Assembly: GCF_050633145.1 (NCBI RefSeq) | Contig: NZ_JBOEFY010000002.1 | Location: 183,621 to 247,620, forward strand | Source: Kordia sp050633145 | GTDB lineage: Bacteria; Bacteroidota; Bacteroidia; Flavobacteriales; Flavobacteriaceae | DNA length: 64,000 nt | Direction: 5' to 3' | Shown: in pieces, positions 52,203 through 59,948 of the stretch | Numbering within the stretch: position 1 is the first letter of the stretch | Layout: each line of letters opens with the position of its first letter | Program-made: the position numbers and the translations under genes | The notes under the pieces: generated by a model | The model's input: the letters and a program-made list of their open reading frames with translations, nothing else | Database searches by the model: none | Told to the model about the DNA's origin: nothing

Positions 52203-52735
52203 TTACATTTGACATTATCATATTTATTTCAAGTATCATTTTTGGAGTCTCGCTCTATTGGCTAGAAGCAAAAAATAATGGCTTGTATAGAACCATCAAT
52301 AAAATTACAAATTCAAAAGAATTGCAAATGAAGCCTGAAAGCAAAAAAGGGTTCTTTGTCGATCAAGAATTTATACCACGATTAATTTATGTAAACCTAA
52401 TATTCATTGTTGCTGTATTATTTTTTCTGCTACTACCTTTTAGCTTACGAATAGAATATTACGTTTCTGCCGTATTTGGAACAATGATCGGAGTTTACAT
52501 TGGAAGTTTTGTGGTAGGTGTAAAAGATAAATCTGAAGGAATTATTGACAAAGTAGTGGACACAGGAAAAGATATTATTGACGATATTAAAACGAAAGGT
52601 AAAGAAGCTGCTGATAGTTTTTCATCAGATAAAAAAGAAACAACAGATACAACAAAAGAAGAAACTACCAAAGAACCTGAAGCACCAAAAAAGAGTGCTA
52701 GAGAACGATTAAAAGATAAAGGATTATTAAAATAA
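52199..52735 (+). CDS. small two-to-three-helix membrane protein with basic/acidic tail
   Basis: The 178-residue protein has hydrophobic helices at about 4-20 (IIIFISSIIFGVSLYWL), about 63-80 (LIYVNLIFIVAVLFFLLLPF) and about 88-107. A charged tail of about 65 residues follows (KEAADSFSSDKKETTDTTKE and further Thr/Glu/Lys repeats). The tail is likely cytoplasmic and disordered. It is translationally coupled to the DUF6638-like gene and five bases before the 52741 gene. Function is unknown. Confidence 0.65.
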   Translation: MITFDIIIFISSIIFGVSLYWLEAKNNGLYRTINKITNSKELQMKPESKKGFFVDQEFIPRLIYVNLIFIVAVLFFLLLPFSLRIEYYVSAVFGTMIGVYIGSFVVGVKDKSEGIIDKVVDTGKDIIDDIKTKGKEAADSFSSDKKETTDTTKEETTKEPEAPKKSARERLKDKGLLK

Positions 52736-52740
52736 GAACT

Positions 52741-54372
52741 ATGCTAAAAAGATTTTGGAACCGTGGAACTAAACAAAAAATCATTCTTATCATCATAGGA
52801 TTGATCCTTTTTTGTGTACTTTTTATTTTAAGAGATGATTACCAACCGTTTTTACTCTTCTTACGAAAGTACTTATTTATACTACTCTTATTCAGTGTAA
52901 TTTTATATTTTGGAATTAGAGCTGTTCGAAAAACAGTAAGTACACCCAAAAAACTATTGAAAGGGTTTTTGACATTAGCCTCTGTCGTATTAATTTATGT
53001 GATGTTATGGCCTGTAGGAATGTATGAATACATGCAAACCTATAATGTATACAAAAACATGAATTTACAAGAAATTTCGGAGCTTCCTTTAAGTAGAAAT
53101 GAACGTATTCAGCCATACAACAATATCAAAACAATGGCGTATGAATCTATTACAGAAACGCAAGAAGTTTCGCCACCGCAATTGGTTCGTGTAGACGATC
53201 GCAATCAATGGACAATGGCGGTTCAACCTTCTCAAGAGTACTTTATTCAACGTACAAAAGATGATATTGAAGAGTTGTTTTCAGTATCGAGTACCTCACC
53301 TTCTCCTCGCTTCTCAAACGACAATCGTATCAAAGCAACGTTTTCCATTGGTGAGTCGTTAGCGTTTAGTAGAAACACCTATAATGCCGTTGTGCAACGT
53401 TTCAATCCTTGGCAATTACTTAATTATGAGCCGCATGAAGCGTATTATATGAAAAACGATAAAGGAAATTGGGTTCAAGTGGTAAGCTTGATAAAATGGA
53501 AAGGATTCTTTTTTCCATATCCAACGTTTGGTGGTGTGATGGTTTTAGAAACTGGAGAACACGATTTTAACGATTACTTAGAACGTTTGTTAATTGGAAA
53601 AGGAACTTTTATTGCTGCGGAAGATGTACAAAAGTATCCGTATTTAACACGCCAAAACACCTTGTCTGAAAAAGTATCACGCATCCAAGCAAAATCGATG
53701 ATGTTTTTAGGTGGTTTTACAGATCCACTTCCGTGGAATAAGAAAACGGCGGTTAAAATCCCAGATTTGGTAGAAGATCAAAATCAGCAACCTTTTGTAA
53801 CCGATTTTAAATTTACGGGTACTACAAATAATGCCTATGACGGATTGTATCATTGGTTTGGTTTAGAGCCTATCGGTAACGACAGAACTGGTTTATCTAT
53901 GAGTGTTTTTATTCCTGCGGACGGAAGCAATAATGTGTATTATTATAACCATTCTAGCAAAAAAGAAGGATTGGCAGGAGTTTCTGCAATGCCTGCTAAA
54001 GTGATGGAATCGAAAAAAGAATACGATTGGACTGTAAATAAACCAGTTGAATTTAGACCATTTATTAGAGATATTGGCGGAAAAAGACGTTTATTTATGC
54101 TGAGTACTATTGCTGCAAAACGCGAAAACAGTACGCAATTTGATGGCGGTTCTACTCCAGATTTAGCTTTGGTTGATGTTTCATATAAAGATGTTGTTTG
54201 GATTGACGCAAAGCATCCTTCTAAATGGAACGAACAAATTTTAAATCAATTGGGAGAAACCTGGAAAATCGGTGAAAATTTGTCTGATAAGGATGTATAT
54301 CCAAATAGAACTGAAGTGAAACCTGAAGTTATAAAGGATTCTGTTACGGTTGTAAAAGATTCTTTGAATTAG
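52741..54372 (+). CDS. three-helix membrane protein with large extracytoplasmic domain
   Basis: Three transmembrane segments lie in the first 100 residues (KIILIIIGLILFCVLFILRD; LFILLLFSVILYFGIRAV; LASVVLIYVMLWPVGMYEYM). They are followed by a soluble domain of about 440 residues with blocks such as MAVQPSQEYFIQRTKDDIEE and GLYHWFGLEPIGNDRTGLSM. I do not recognise it. It is the last gene of the operon. After it come a repeat array (54374-54452) and a terminator. Its pairing with the AAA ATPase and DUF6638-like genes suggests an envelope-linked complex. Confidence 0.65.
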   Translation: MLKRFWNRGTKQKIILIIIGLILFCVLFILRDDYQPFLLFLRKYLFILLLFSVILYFGIRAVRKTVSTPKKLLKGFLTLASVVLIYVMLWPVGMYEYMQTYNVYKNMNLQEISELPLSRNERIQPYNNIKTMAYESITETQEVSPPQLVRVDDRNQWTMAVQPSQEYFIQRTKDDIEELFSVSSTSPSPRFSNDNRIKATFSIGESLAFSRNTYNAVVQRFNPWQLLNYEPHEAYYMKNDKGNWVQVVSLIKWKGFFFPYPTFGGVMVLETGEHDFNDYLERLLIGKGTFIAAEDVQKYPYLTRQNTLSEKVSRIQAKSMMFLGGFTDPLPWNKKTAVKIPDLVEDQNQQPFVTDFKFTGTTNNAYDGLYHWFGLEPIGNDRTGLSMSVFIPADGSNNVYYYNHSSKKEGLAGVSAMPAKVMESKKEYDWTVNKPVEFRPFIRDIGGKRRLFMLSTIAAKRENSTQFDGGSTPDLALVDVSYKDVVWIDAKHPSKWNEQILNQLGETWKIGENLSDKDVYPNRTEVKPEVIKDSVTVVKDSLN

Positions 54373-54373
54373 A

Positions 54374-54452
54374 TCGGCTTTGCCTCATAGACGCGCTTTG
54401 CTTTTAGACACGCTTTCTCTTTAGATCGCTTCGCTCTTAGATTGTTAGACAC
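54374..54452. repeat. TTTAGATCGCTTCGCT / TTAGAC repeat array
   Basis: Three imperfect units around TAGACgCGCTTTGCTTT, TAGACACGCTTTCTCTT and TAGATCGCTTCGCTC follow the stop codon of the 52741 gene. The array ends with TTAGATTGTTAGACAC, related to the repeat after 5836. Confidence 0.55.
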
Positions 54453-54476
54453 ATTCAATTCTACACAAACATATGC

Positions 54477-54504
54477 TAAAGAAGCGGCTTTTGCCGCTTC
54501 TTTC
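54477..54504. terminator. bidirectional terminator between operon and peptide 4
   Basis: AAAGAAGCGGC and GCCGCTTCTTT pair around a TTTT loop. It terminates the 50955-54372 operon and can also serve the minus-strand peptide gene beginning at 54699. Confidence 0.85.
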
Positions 54505-54528
54505 TGTTTAAACAATACTATAAACCAT

Positions 54529-54699
54529 CTATCTACACGCTTGACAAGCTGATACTGGGCAAGTACGCTGATATGTTAATGGAATTCCTATTGGAATACA
54601 ACCTCTAGTTCCTTGGTCTTGCGCTCCTCCGCTAATAACATTCATGTTAGAAATTGTTCTCTTTGTAAAGTTCAGATTTTTTAGATTCTGTTTTTTCAT
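54529..54699 (-). CDS. GG-leader Cys peptide 4 (RiPP-like precursor)
   Basis: The frame is open to 54810, but the leader starts at the ATG at 54699: MKKQNLKNLNFTKRTISNMN, then VISGG (GG at 24-25). The core of 31 residues has Cys at 34, 47, 52 and 55 and ends CQACR. The leader keeps the L-x(2)-L-x(3)-K-x-TI pattern of the other peptides. The gene is divergent from the module 2 regulator, with the shared operator between them. Confidence 0.75.
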   Translation of the reverse strand: MKKQNLKNLNFTKRTISNMNVISGGAQDQGTRGCIPIGIPLTYQRTCPVSACQACR

Positions 54700-54728
54700 T
54701 TTTAATAAGGTTTTGGTTAACAATGCAG

Positions 54729-54810
54729 CTAAATAACATGGTAATTTTGAGAGAAAAAAAAGGACTTCTTGCCAATTTATGAAACGTCTTGATAATTTAT
54801 AAAATGTCAA
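54729..54810 (-). promoter_or_regulatory. operator of module 2, upstream of peptide 4
   Basis: Two direct copies of a 22-bp palindrome-like element lie at 54769-54790 and 54789-54810, 20 bases apart, each with TTTAT near its centre. On the minus strand the proximal half-site is AAATTGGCAA (54769-54778). A weak -7-like box TTATTTAG lies 32 bases further (54729-54736). Confidence 0.6.
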
Positions 54811-54914
54811 ACTTCTTTGGTGTAATATGACTTTTAAAGATTATTTTACTTGATCTGAAGTTTTGGTAAGCAGTTCAATATCTTTATTTTGCAAAGAAAA
54901 TCTTGCCATACCAA

Positions 54915-56636
54915 ATGAAAAAAAGGAACCTTTCACTCATTTATAAATTCGTATTCTTTATATGTACGTGTATTTCTTTAGAAACATTCGCTCAAACAGA
55001 AACCAAACAACTTGACCTTGATACACTTTCATTCAAACAGTTAGATTCTTTGTTTATAAATTCTCAAAATGATGATTTTAAAACTTTAGAAGTCTATGCG
55101 CATAGAATGCTTGCTATAGCTAGATTCAATAATAATTTAGAACAGAGGAATAATGCGTTTTACAATCTGGCATTAGCCTATAAAAGACAAGGAAAGAAAA
55201 CCAAATTAACACAAGCTATTGATAGCCTTCACTATTATGCCACACAAGCCAATAACAGCTATATGCTTGCAAATTGTTTTAATTTAAAAGGAACTATTGC
55301 TTATGAAGAAGGCAATTTAGAAACCGCTTTTTCCAATTATAAAGAAGTAATTACAGCAAATGCAACTTCAGACGATCAATATATGACTTTGGTTGCGTTG
55401 AATAATATTGCTTTAATTAAGAAGGAATTGCAAACACCAAAAGAAGCTTTAAAAGATGTACATGCAGCCTTAAAAGGTTTTATAAAAGATACGCAAGCCG
55501 CCTATAGTGAAGTTAGCGCAATGCATCTTATTGGAGAATTGTATTTAGATATGTATCGATTGGAAGCAAATTCGAAATATTTAGATTCTACTCAATTTTA
55601 TGTTGATTCAGGATTAAAAAAGAGTCAACAATATGAAGACACTTTTGGTTATTTTTTATTTTTAAGCACACAAGGACAATGGTATCAAGAAACAAAACAA
55701 CATGATAAAGCCTTGGACGTTTTTCAAAAAGCATTGACCTATTTTGAAAACAATAATGATCCCAAATGGAGAATGTTTTTGTATTTGTATTTGGGTCGAT
55801 TGCATGATGAGTTACAAGAGCATCAAGCAGCAATTAATATCCTTGAAAAAGCTAGCGCGCTTTTGTCTACAAAAGATTTTCATTTTAATGATACCTCAGA
55901 GATTTATTTATTGTTGACTAAGAATTATTTTTATGTAGACAATCATGCAAAAGCAGATATCTATTTAGAGAAGTATAAAAAGTTAAGTCGTAAAGTTCAA
56001 CAAGACAATCGGAAGTTATTTGCAAAATTGCAGAACGAATATGATGTATCAATTTTAGAAAAAAAGATTTCTCAGATAGAAACAAAAGCTTCGTACACTC
56101 AGAAAATCATTCTTTTTACTACAATAGGTAGTATTATCGGAATCGGATTGATTGCTTTATTTTATTTTAGAAAGAATCGTTACAATAGTAAAAAACTGGC
56201 GGATATTCTTAAAAAACTTGAAACAACAACGCAAGATAAATCTGTTATAACATCAAATCATATACAAAAAATTGAAGATACGGAAGTACAACGTATTTTG
56301 GCTTCGCTAACACAATTAGAAGAAGATGAATATTATTTATCCATTAACTGCACGTTAAACTCTGTCGCTAAAGAAATTGATACCAACACTTCGTATCTTT
56401 CAAAAATTGTGAATGAATATAAAGGTAAATCGTTTGTAAATTACTTGAATGAGTATCGAATTAACAAAGTATTAGTCAAGCTGAAAACGGACAAACAATA
56501 CCAACAATATACTTTAAAATATATTGCAGAACAGTTTGGTTTTACACGACATGAAACATTTAGTCGTGTTTTTAAAAAGCAAACAGGAATCTCTCCATCC
56601 TACTATTTAAAGAAGATAAAGCATGATAATTTATAA
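54915..56636 (+). CDS. TPR-transmembrane-AraC regulator (module 2)
   Basis: The ATG at 54915 begins MKKRNLSLIYKFVFFICTCI, a signal peptide; the in-frame TTG four codons earlier is not needed. TPR-like helices cover residues about 50-370 (AIAYEEGNLETAFSNYKEVI). One transmembrane helix (about 397-418, KIILFTTIGSIIGIGLIALF) is followed by a C-terminal AraC domain (about 485-573) with VAKEIDTNTSYLSKIVNEYK and IAEQFGFTRHETFSRVFKKQ. It is paralogous to the regulator at 47791. It is flanked by peptides 4 and 5. A second operator copy overlaps its stop codon. Confidence 0.88.
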   Translation: MKKRNLSLIYKFVFFICTCISLETFAQTETKQLDLDTLSFKQLDSLFINSQNDDFKTLEVYAHRMLAIARFNNNLEQRNNAFYNLALAYKRQGKKTKLTQAIDSLHYYATQANNSYMLANCFNLKGTIAYEEGNLETAFSNYKEVITANATSDDQYMTLVALNNIALIKKELQTPKEALKDVHAALKGFIKDTQAAYSEVSAMHLIGELYLDMYRLEANSKYLDSTQFYVDSGLKKSQQYEDTFGYFLFLSTQGQWYQETKQHDKALDVFQKALTYFENNNDPKWRMFLYLYLGRLHDELQEHQAAINILEKASALLSTKDFHFNDTSEIYLLLTKNYFYVDNHAKADIYLEKYKKLSRKVQQDNRKLFAKLQNEYDVSILEKKISQIETKASYTQKIILFTTIGSIIGIGLIALFYFRKNRYNSKKLADILKKLETTTQDKSVITSNHIQKIEDTEVQRILASLTQLEEDEYYLSINCTLNSVAKEIDTNTSYLSKIVNEYKGKSFVNYLNEYRINKVLVKLKTDKQYQQYTLKYIAEQFGFTRHETFSRVFKKQTGISPSYYLKKIKHDNL

Positions 56637-56684
56637 ATTGTCAAACTAACTTTTATTTTCGTAAGCTACAATCATATACATTTA
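56623..56684 (+). promoter_or_regulatory. operator and promoter of peptide 5
   Basis: A 22-bp palindrome-like element at 56623-56644 (GATAATTTATAAATTGTC at its core) matches the one at 54789-54810 at most positions. Its half-site AAATTGTCAA ends at 56644, and the -7-like box TACATTTA begins 32 bases later (56677-56684). It overlaps the end of the regulator gene. Confidence 0.65.
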
Positions 56685-56715
56685 CACACCTATTGAATGC
56701 AACCTAATATAGCTT

Positions 56716-56913
56716 ATGAAAAAACTACATTTTACAAAGAAGACAATTTCAAGCATGGAAAATTTAAAGCAACTTTCTGGTGGTGCTGGAGCTGCAAACA
56801 ATCATACATTCTTTTGCGATACAAGAGAAATATGCACTTATTCTATTGTTCCAAATTGTCCAATAACATCATCGAGAGCTACTGAAGGAAGAAGTAGAGA
56901 TGGAAGTAATTAA
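56716..56913 (+). CDS. GG-leader Cys peptide 5 (RiPP-like precursor)
   Basis: The 65-residue peptide begins MKKLHFTKKTISSMENLKQL and continues SGG (GG at 22-23). The core of 42 residues has three Cys (FFCDTREICTYSIVPNC), followed by a Cys-free Ser/Arg-rich tail. The leader again shows the K-x-TIS pattern. It lies 79 bases after the module 2 regulator and has its own promoter with the shared operator. Confidence 0.78.
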   Translation: MKKLHFTKKTISSMENLKQLSGGAGAANNHTFFCDTREICTYSIVPNCPITSSRATEGRSRDGSN

Positions 56914-56929
56914 TACGTTGTTTTAGAAA

Positions 56930-58861
56930 TTATCGCAACGGAATATGAAGTACTACTTCGGTTCCGCTTGGATTCTCAAATTGATCTTTTAAATCTATGA
57001 AGTGAACTGTGAAACTATTTTTAAAATCTTTCACAAAATTTGTCAAACGATTTTTAGTCAACGAAATTCCAATTGATTTTCGTTTTACAATTTTATTGGT
57101 TGCAATTTGTTGAGCTGCTTCTCTTCCTATTCCGTTATCAGTAATTGCAATTGTTACAAAATCATTTTTCGTTTTAGTAACTGATAACTTAATATTTTTT
57201 TCTCCTTTTTTGGAAGATAATCCATGCCACAATGCATTTTCTAAGAAAGGTTGTAATACGAGCGATGGAATTTTTATTTGATCGAGATCAATTTCTTCAT
57301 CAACCAATATTTCAAAGTTAATTTCGTTGGAGAAGCGAATATTTTCAATACTCATATACAAATCCATCGTATCCAATTCGTCGCCTAATGATACTACTTT
57401 TACACGAGAAGCATCTAATATTTTACGAATCAACTTCGCAAATTTATTGAGGTAATGCACTGCATTTTTCTGCTCGTTACTGATGATGTATTGTTTGATA
57501 GAATTCAACGAGTTAAACACAAAATGCGGATTCATCTGACTGCGCAACATATCTTGTTCTAATGTCAAAATTTTCTTTTCGTTGTTTAACAAACGTTGTC
57601 TGTATAAAATGTAAATCATGATTGCTAAAAACGCAAAAACAATACTACTCGTAATCCAAATGCTTTTATTTCTTTTTAATGTTTGCTTTACAGTTGCGTT
57701 TTCTTTTTCAAGGTTTTCAATTTTCAGATTGTATCTTTCTTGATCATTTTTTGCAATTAAATCATTGACATATTTAAAATTTTTATCGTTACTGATATTT
57801 TCATTCAATTCATACGATTGTTTTTGATACACTAAAGCTTTCTCAAATTGCCCTTGATCTTTTGATAATGCAGATAGATGTTTATACGCTTCTGCTTCGG
57901 CACTTTTTAGGTTAAATTCTTTGGATAGTGTTAAGCCTTCTTTTAAAAACTTATCTGCAAGTGTATAGTTTTTCAATTCTAAATTAGCCCAACCTAAGTT
58001 AAGATACACATCAGAAAGATGGAAGTTGTCGCGCAATCCTTCTCCTATTTTTAAAGCTTTAGTAATAATTTTAACTGCTTTTTGATATTTTTCTTGTAGA
58101 ATATAGATTCTCCCAATTGTAGAATTACAAATAAGACGTCCCAAATCAGAATCAATTTCATCATTATATCGCAACGACTCTCTGTAATCAATAAGCGCAC
58201 CTTCTAAATCTCCTGTAGCTTCTTTTGTATATCCTATATTATGGTAATTAATTGCCAATCCTAGTTTATTGCCGACGCTTTCCTCAATTTCCATTGATTT
58301 TTTAAAGCGTTGTGCAGCCAAATCATACTGTTCCAATACTAAATAAATGTTTCCCATACTATTTAGTGAAACGGCAATACTTTTCTTTACAACAATTGTT
58401 CTATCTTCAATACTTTCTGCAAGTACTAAAGCTTCTTGATGATAATCTAATGCTTTTCGTATATCTTCAATTCTACGATATACAACACCTAGCATATTAA
58501 GAGATCTTACATGTAGTTGTTTATTTTCTACTGCTTCTGCTTTACTTAAAGCTTGTTCATGAAACAAAATTGCTTTGTCATATTGTGATGTATTTCGGCA
58601 ATATTCTCCCATTGCATTTAATACATAACTCTCTCCTTCTAAATATTTTTTCTCTTTATATAAGTCTACTAAATATTGAAGCTGTAAAGAATCTCTTTTA
58701 TATAATCCTAGTTTTTTATCAATTTCTCCATATCCCGTAACTTTTTGTTCTAAAAGCACATTGGCTACTTCCGCTAAACTGCTATCAACAGTTTGCGAAA
58801 AGCTAATGGTAGATAAGAAGAGGGAAAGAATGAGTATTACATTCTTAGGTAAATGGTACAT
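56930..58861 (-). CDS. TPR-containing sensor histidine kinase (LytS/His_kinase family)
   Basis: Signal peptide (MYHLPKNVILILSLFLSTIS), six to seven TPR repeats (residues about 75-370, AIDYRESLRYNDEIDSDLGR-like helices), and a coiled stretch. One transmembrane helix (about 402-421, SSIVFAFLAIMIYILY) precedes the kinase core: QMNPHFVFNSLNSIKQYI with the phospho-His (near 441), ENALWHGLSSKKGEKN (N box, near 540) and TDNGIGREAAQQ (G box). It is the first-listed partner of the LytTR regulator 16 bases upstream, whose gene precedes it in the same transcript. The TPR sensor suggests protein or peptide sensing in the periplasm; the ligand is unknown. Confidence 0.92.
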   Translation of the reverse strand: MYHLPKNVILILSLFLSTISFSQTVDSSLAEVANVLLEQKVTGYGEIDKKLGLYKRDSLQLQYLVDLYKEKKYLEGESYVLNAMGEYCRNTSQYDKAILFHEQALSKAEAVENKQLHVRSLNMLGVVYRRIEDIRKALDYHQEALVLAESIEDRTIVVKKSIAVSLNSMGNIYLVLEQYDLAAQRFKKSMEIEESVGNKLGLAINYHNIGYTKEATGDLEGALIDYRESLRYNDEIDSDLGRLICNSTIGRIYILQEKYQKAVKIITKALKIGEGLRDNFHLSDVYLNLGWANLELKNYTLADKFLKEGLTLSKEFNLKSAEAEAYKHLSALSKDQGQFEKALVYQKQSYELNENISNDKNFKYVNDLIAKNDQERYNLKIENLEKENATVKQTLKRNKSIWITSSIVFAFLAIMIYILYRQRLLNNEKKILTLEQDMLRSQMNPHFVFNSLNSIKQYIISNEQKNAVHYLNKFAKLIRKILDASRVKVVSLGDELDTMDLYMSIENIRFSNEINFEILVDEEIDLDQIKIPSLVLQPFLENALWHGLSSKKGEKNIKLSVTKTKNDFVTIAITDNGIGREAAQQIATNKIVKRKSIGISLTKNRLTNFVKDFKNSFTVHFIDLKDQFENPSGTEVVLHIPLR

Positions 58862-58877
58862 ACATTTAAAATTTTCT

Positions 58878-59615
58878 TTATAATTTTTCTAAGAAAGCGG
58901 CTTTACGCTGTCGTGAAATTGGTATTTTATGATTGGAAACCAAAATGACATAACCATCAGATTTTATGAATTCTTTAATTTTGTCTAAATTGACGATATA
59001 CGAATTGTGAATTCTAAAAAAACGCTCATCTGGCAACATTGCATTTACTTCTTTCAGCTTTTTTGTGAGCACTATTTTTTTTGAATTTGTCAAATATAAA
59101 GTACTATAATTACCATCAGACTCTGCAAAAAGCAAATCATCTAAATCGAGAAAAATAAGTTTCCCATCCGTATTAATTGTAATTCGTTTCTTATTGAATC
59201 TACTATTATAGTCTGATAAAATACGCTCAAACTTTTCTGTTGAAACATCATTCCTGGAAATGTATTTTTTCACTTTAGAAATGGCAATTTTTAAATCGTC
59301 ATTATCAATTGGCTTCAACAAATAATCGATGGCTTCTTCTTTTAATGCTTTAATTGCATATTCATTATAAGCTGTTGTGATAATTACAGCAAAATCTTTC
59401 GTTTTGAGTCTATTAAGAAACTGAAAACCATCCATTGTTGGCATTTCAATATCTAAAAAAAGGCAATCACAAGGTGTTCTTTCTATATATTTTAAAGCTT
59501 CTTCTGGATCGGTAAACTTAGCAAGTATTTCAATCTCGTCACCAAAATTGTCTAACTCCCATGAGAGGCTTTCAAGGGCTTTAGGTTCATCATCTATTAA
59601 AACTGCTTTTAGCAT
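58878..59615 (-). CDS. LytTR-family response regulator
   Basis: Receiver domain with Asp8/Asp9, the phospho-acceptor Asp55 (CLFLDIEMPTMDGFQFL) and Lys101 (YLLKPIDND). The C-terminal LytTR DNA-binding domain (about 142-245) contains FFRIHNSYIVNLDKIKEF and ISRQRKAAFLEKL. It is cotranscribed with the histidine kinase downstream. A -7-like TACCTTTA box lies at 59635-59642 on the minus strand. LytTR regulators commonly control secreted or surface factors, so the divergent 59949 operon is the natural target; that is inference. Confidence 0.93.
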   Translation of the reverse strand: MLKAVLIDDEPKALESLSWELDNFGDEIEILAKFTDPEEALKYIERTPCDCLFLDIEMPTMDGFQFLNRLKTKDFAVIITTAYNEYAIKALKEEAIDYLLKPIDNDDLKIAISKVKKYISRNDVSTEKFERILSDYNSRFNKKRITINTDGKLIFLDLDDLLFAESDGNYSTLYLTNSKKIVLTKKLKEVNAMLPDERFFRIHNSYIVNLDKIKEFIKSDGYVILVSNHKIPISRQRKAAFLEKL

Positions 59616-59948
59616 AAGTATTGGTTTTATAGTTTAAAGGTACACTTTTCGGGTTAAATTCTGACGCTGTTAGTATCATTGGTTCAAAAACATGTATATG
59701 CGGTTTAGTTTCTTAAATAGATAACAAACAAGGGGATTTTCACCTTTTTTTGCTAAAAACAAACTATACAACATTTGACTCCATTTATACAAAAACTGTA
59801 CTTCTGAGCTGCTTCATCTTATATATTTGAACCATTATCAAGCCCACCCCAAATTTTGATAGCTATGTAATTTATAAAATTATGCACGTTATGCGCATAA
59901 AAAAACTAGAAAACAATTTATCTAATACTAACAATCAAAATCAAAGTA
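59616..59948. other. divergent promoter region of the LytTR system and the 59949 operon
   Basis: On the plus strand TATATTTG (59822-59829) is an exact TAnnTTTG -7 box, 119 bases upstream of the ATG. On the minus strand TACCTTTA (59635-59642) fits the LytTR operon. I found no clear LytTR repeat by eye. No gene is seen. Confidence 0.5.
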
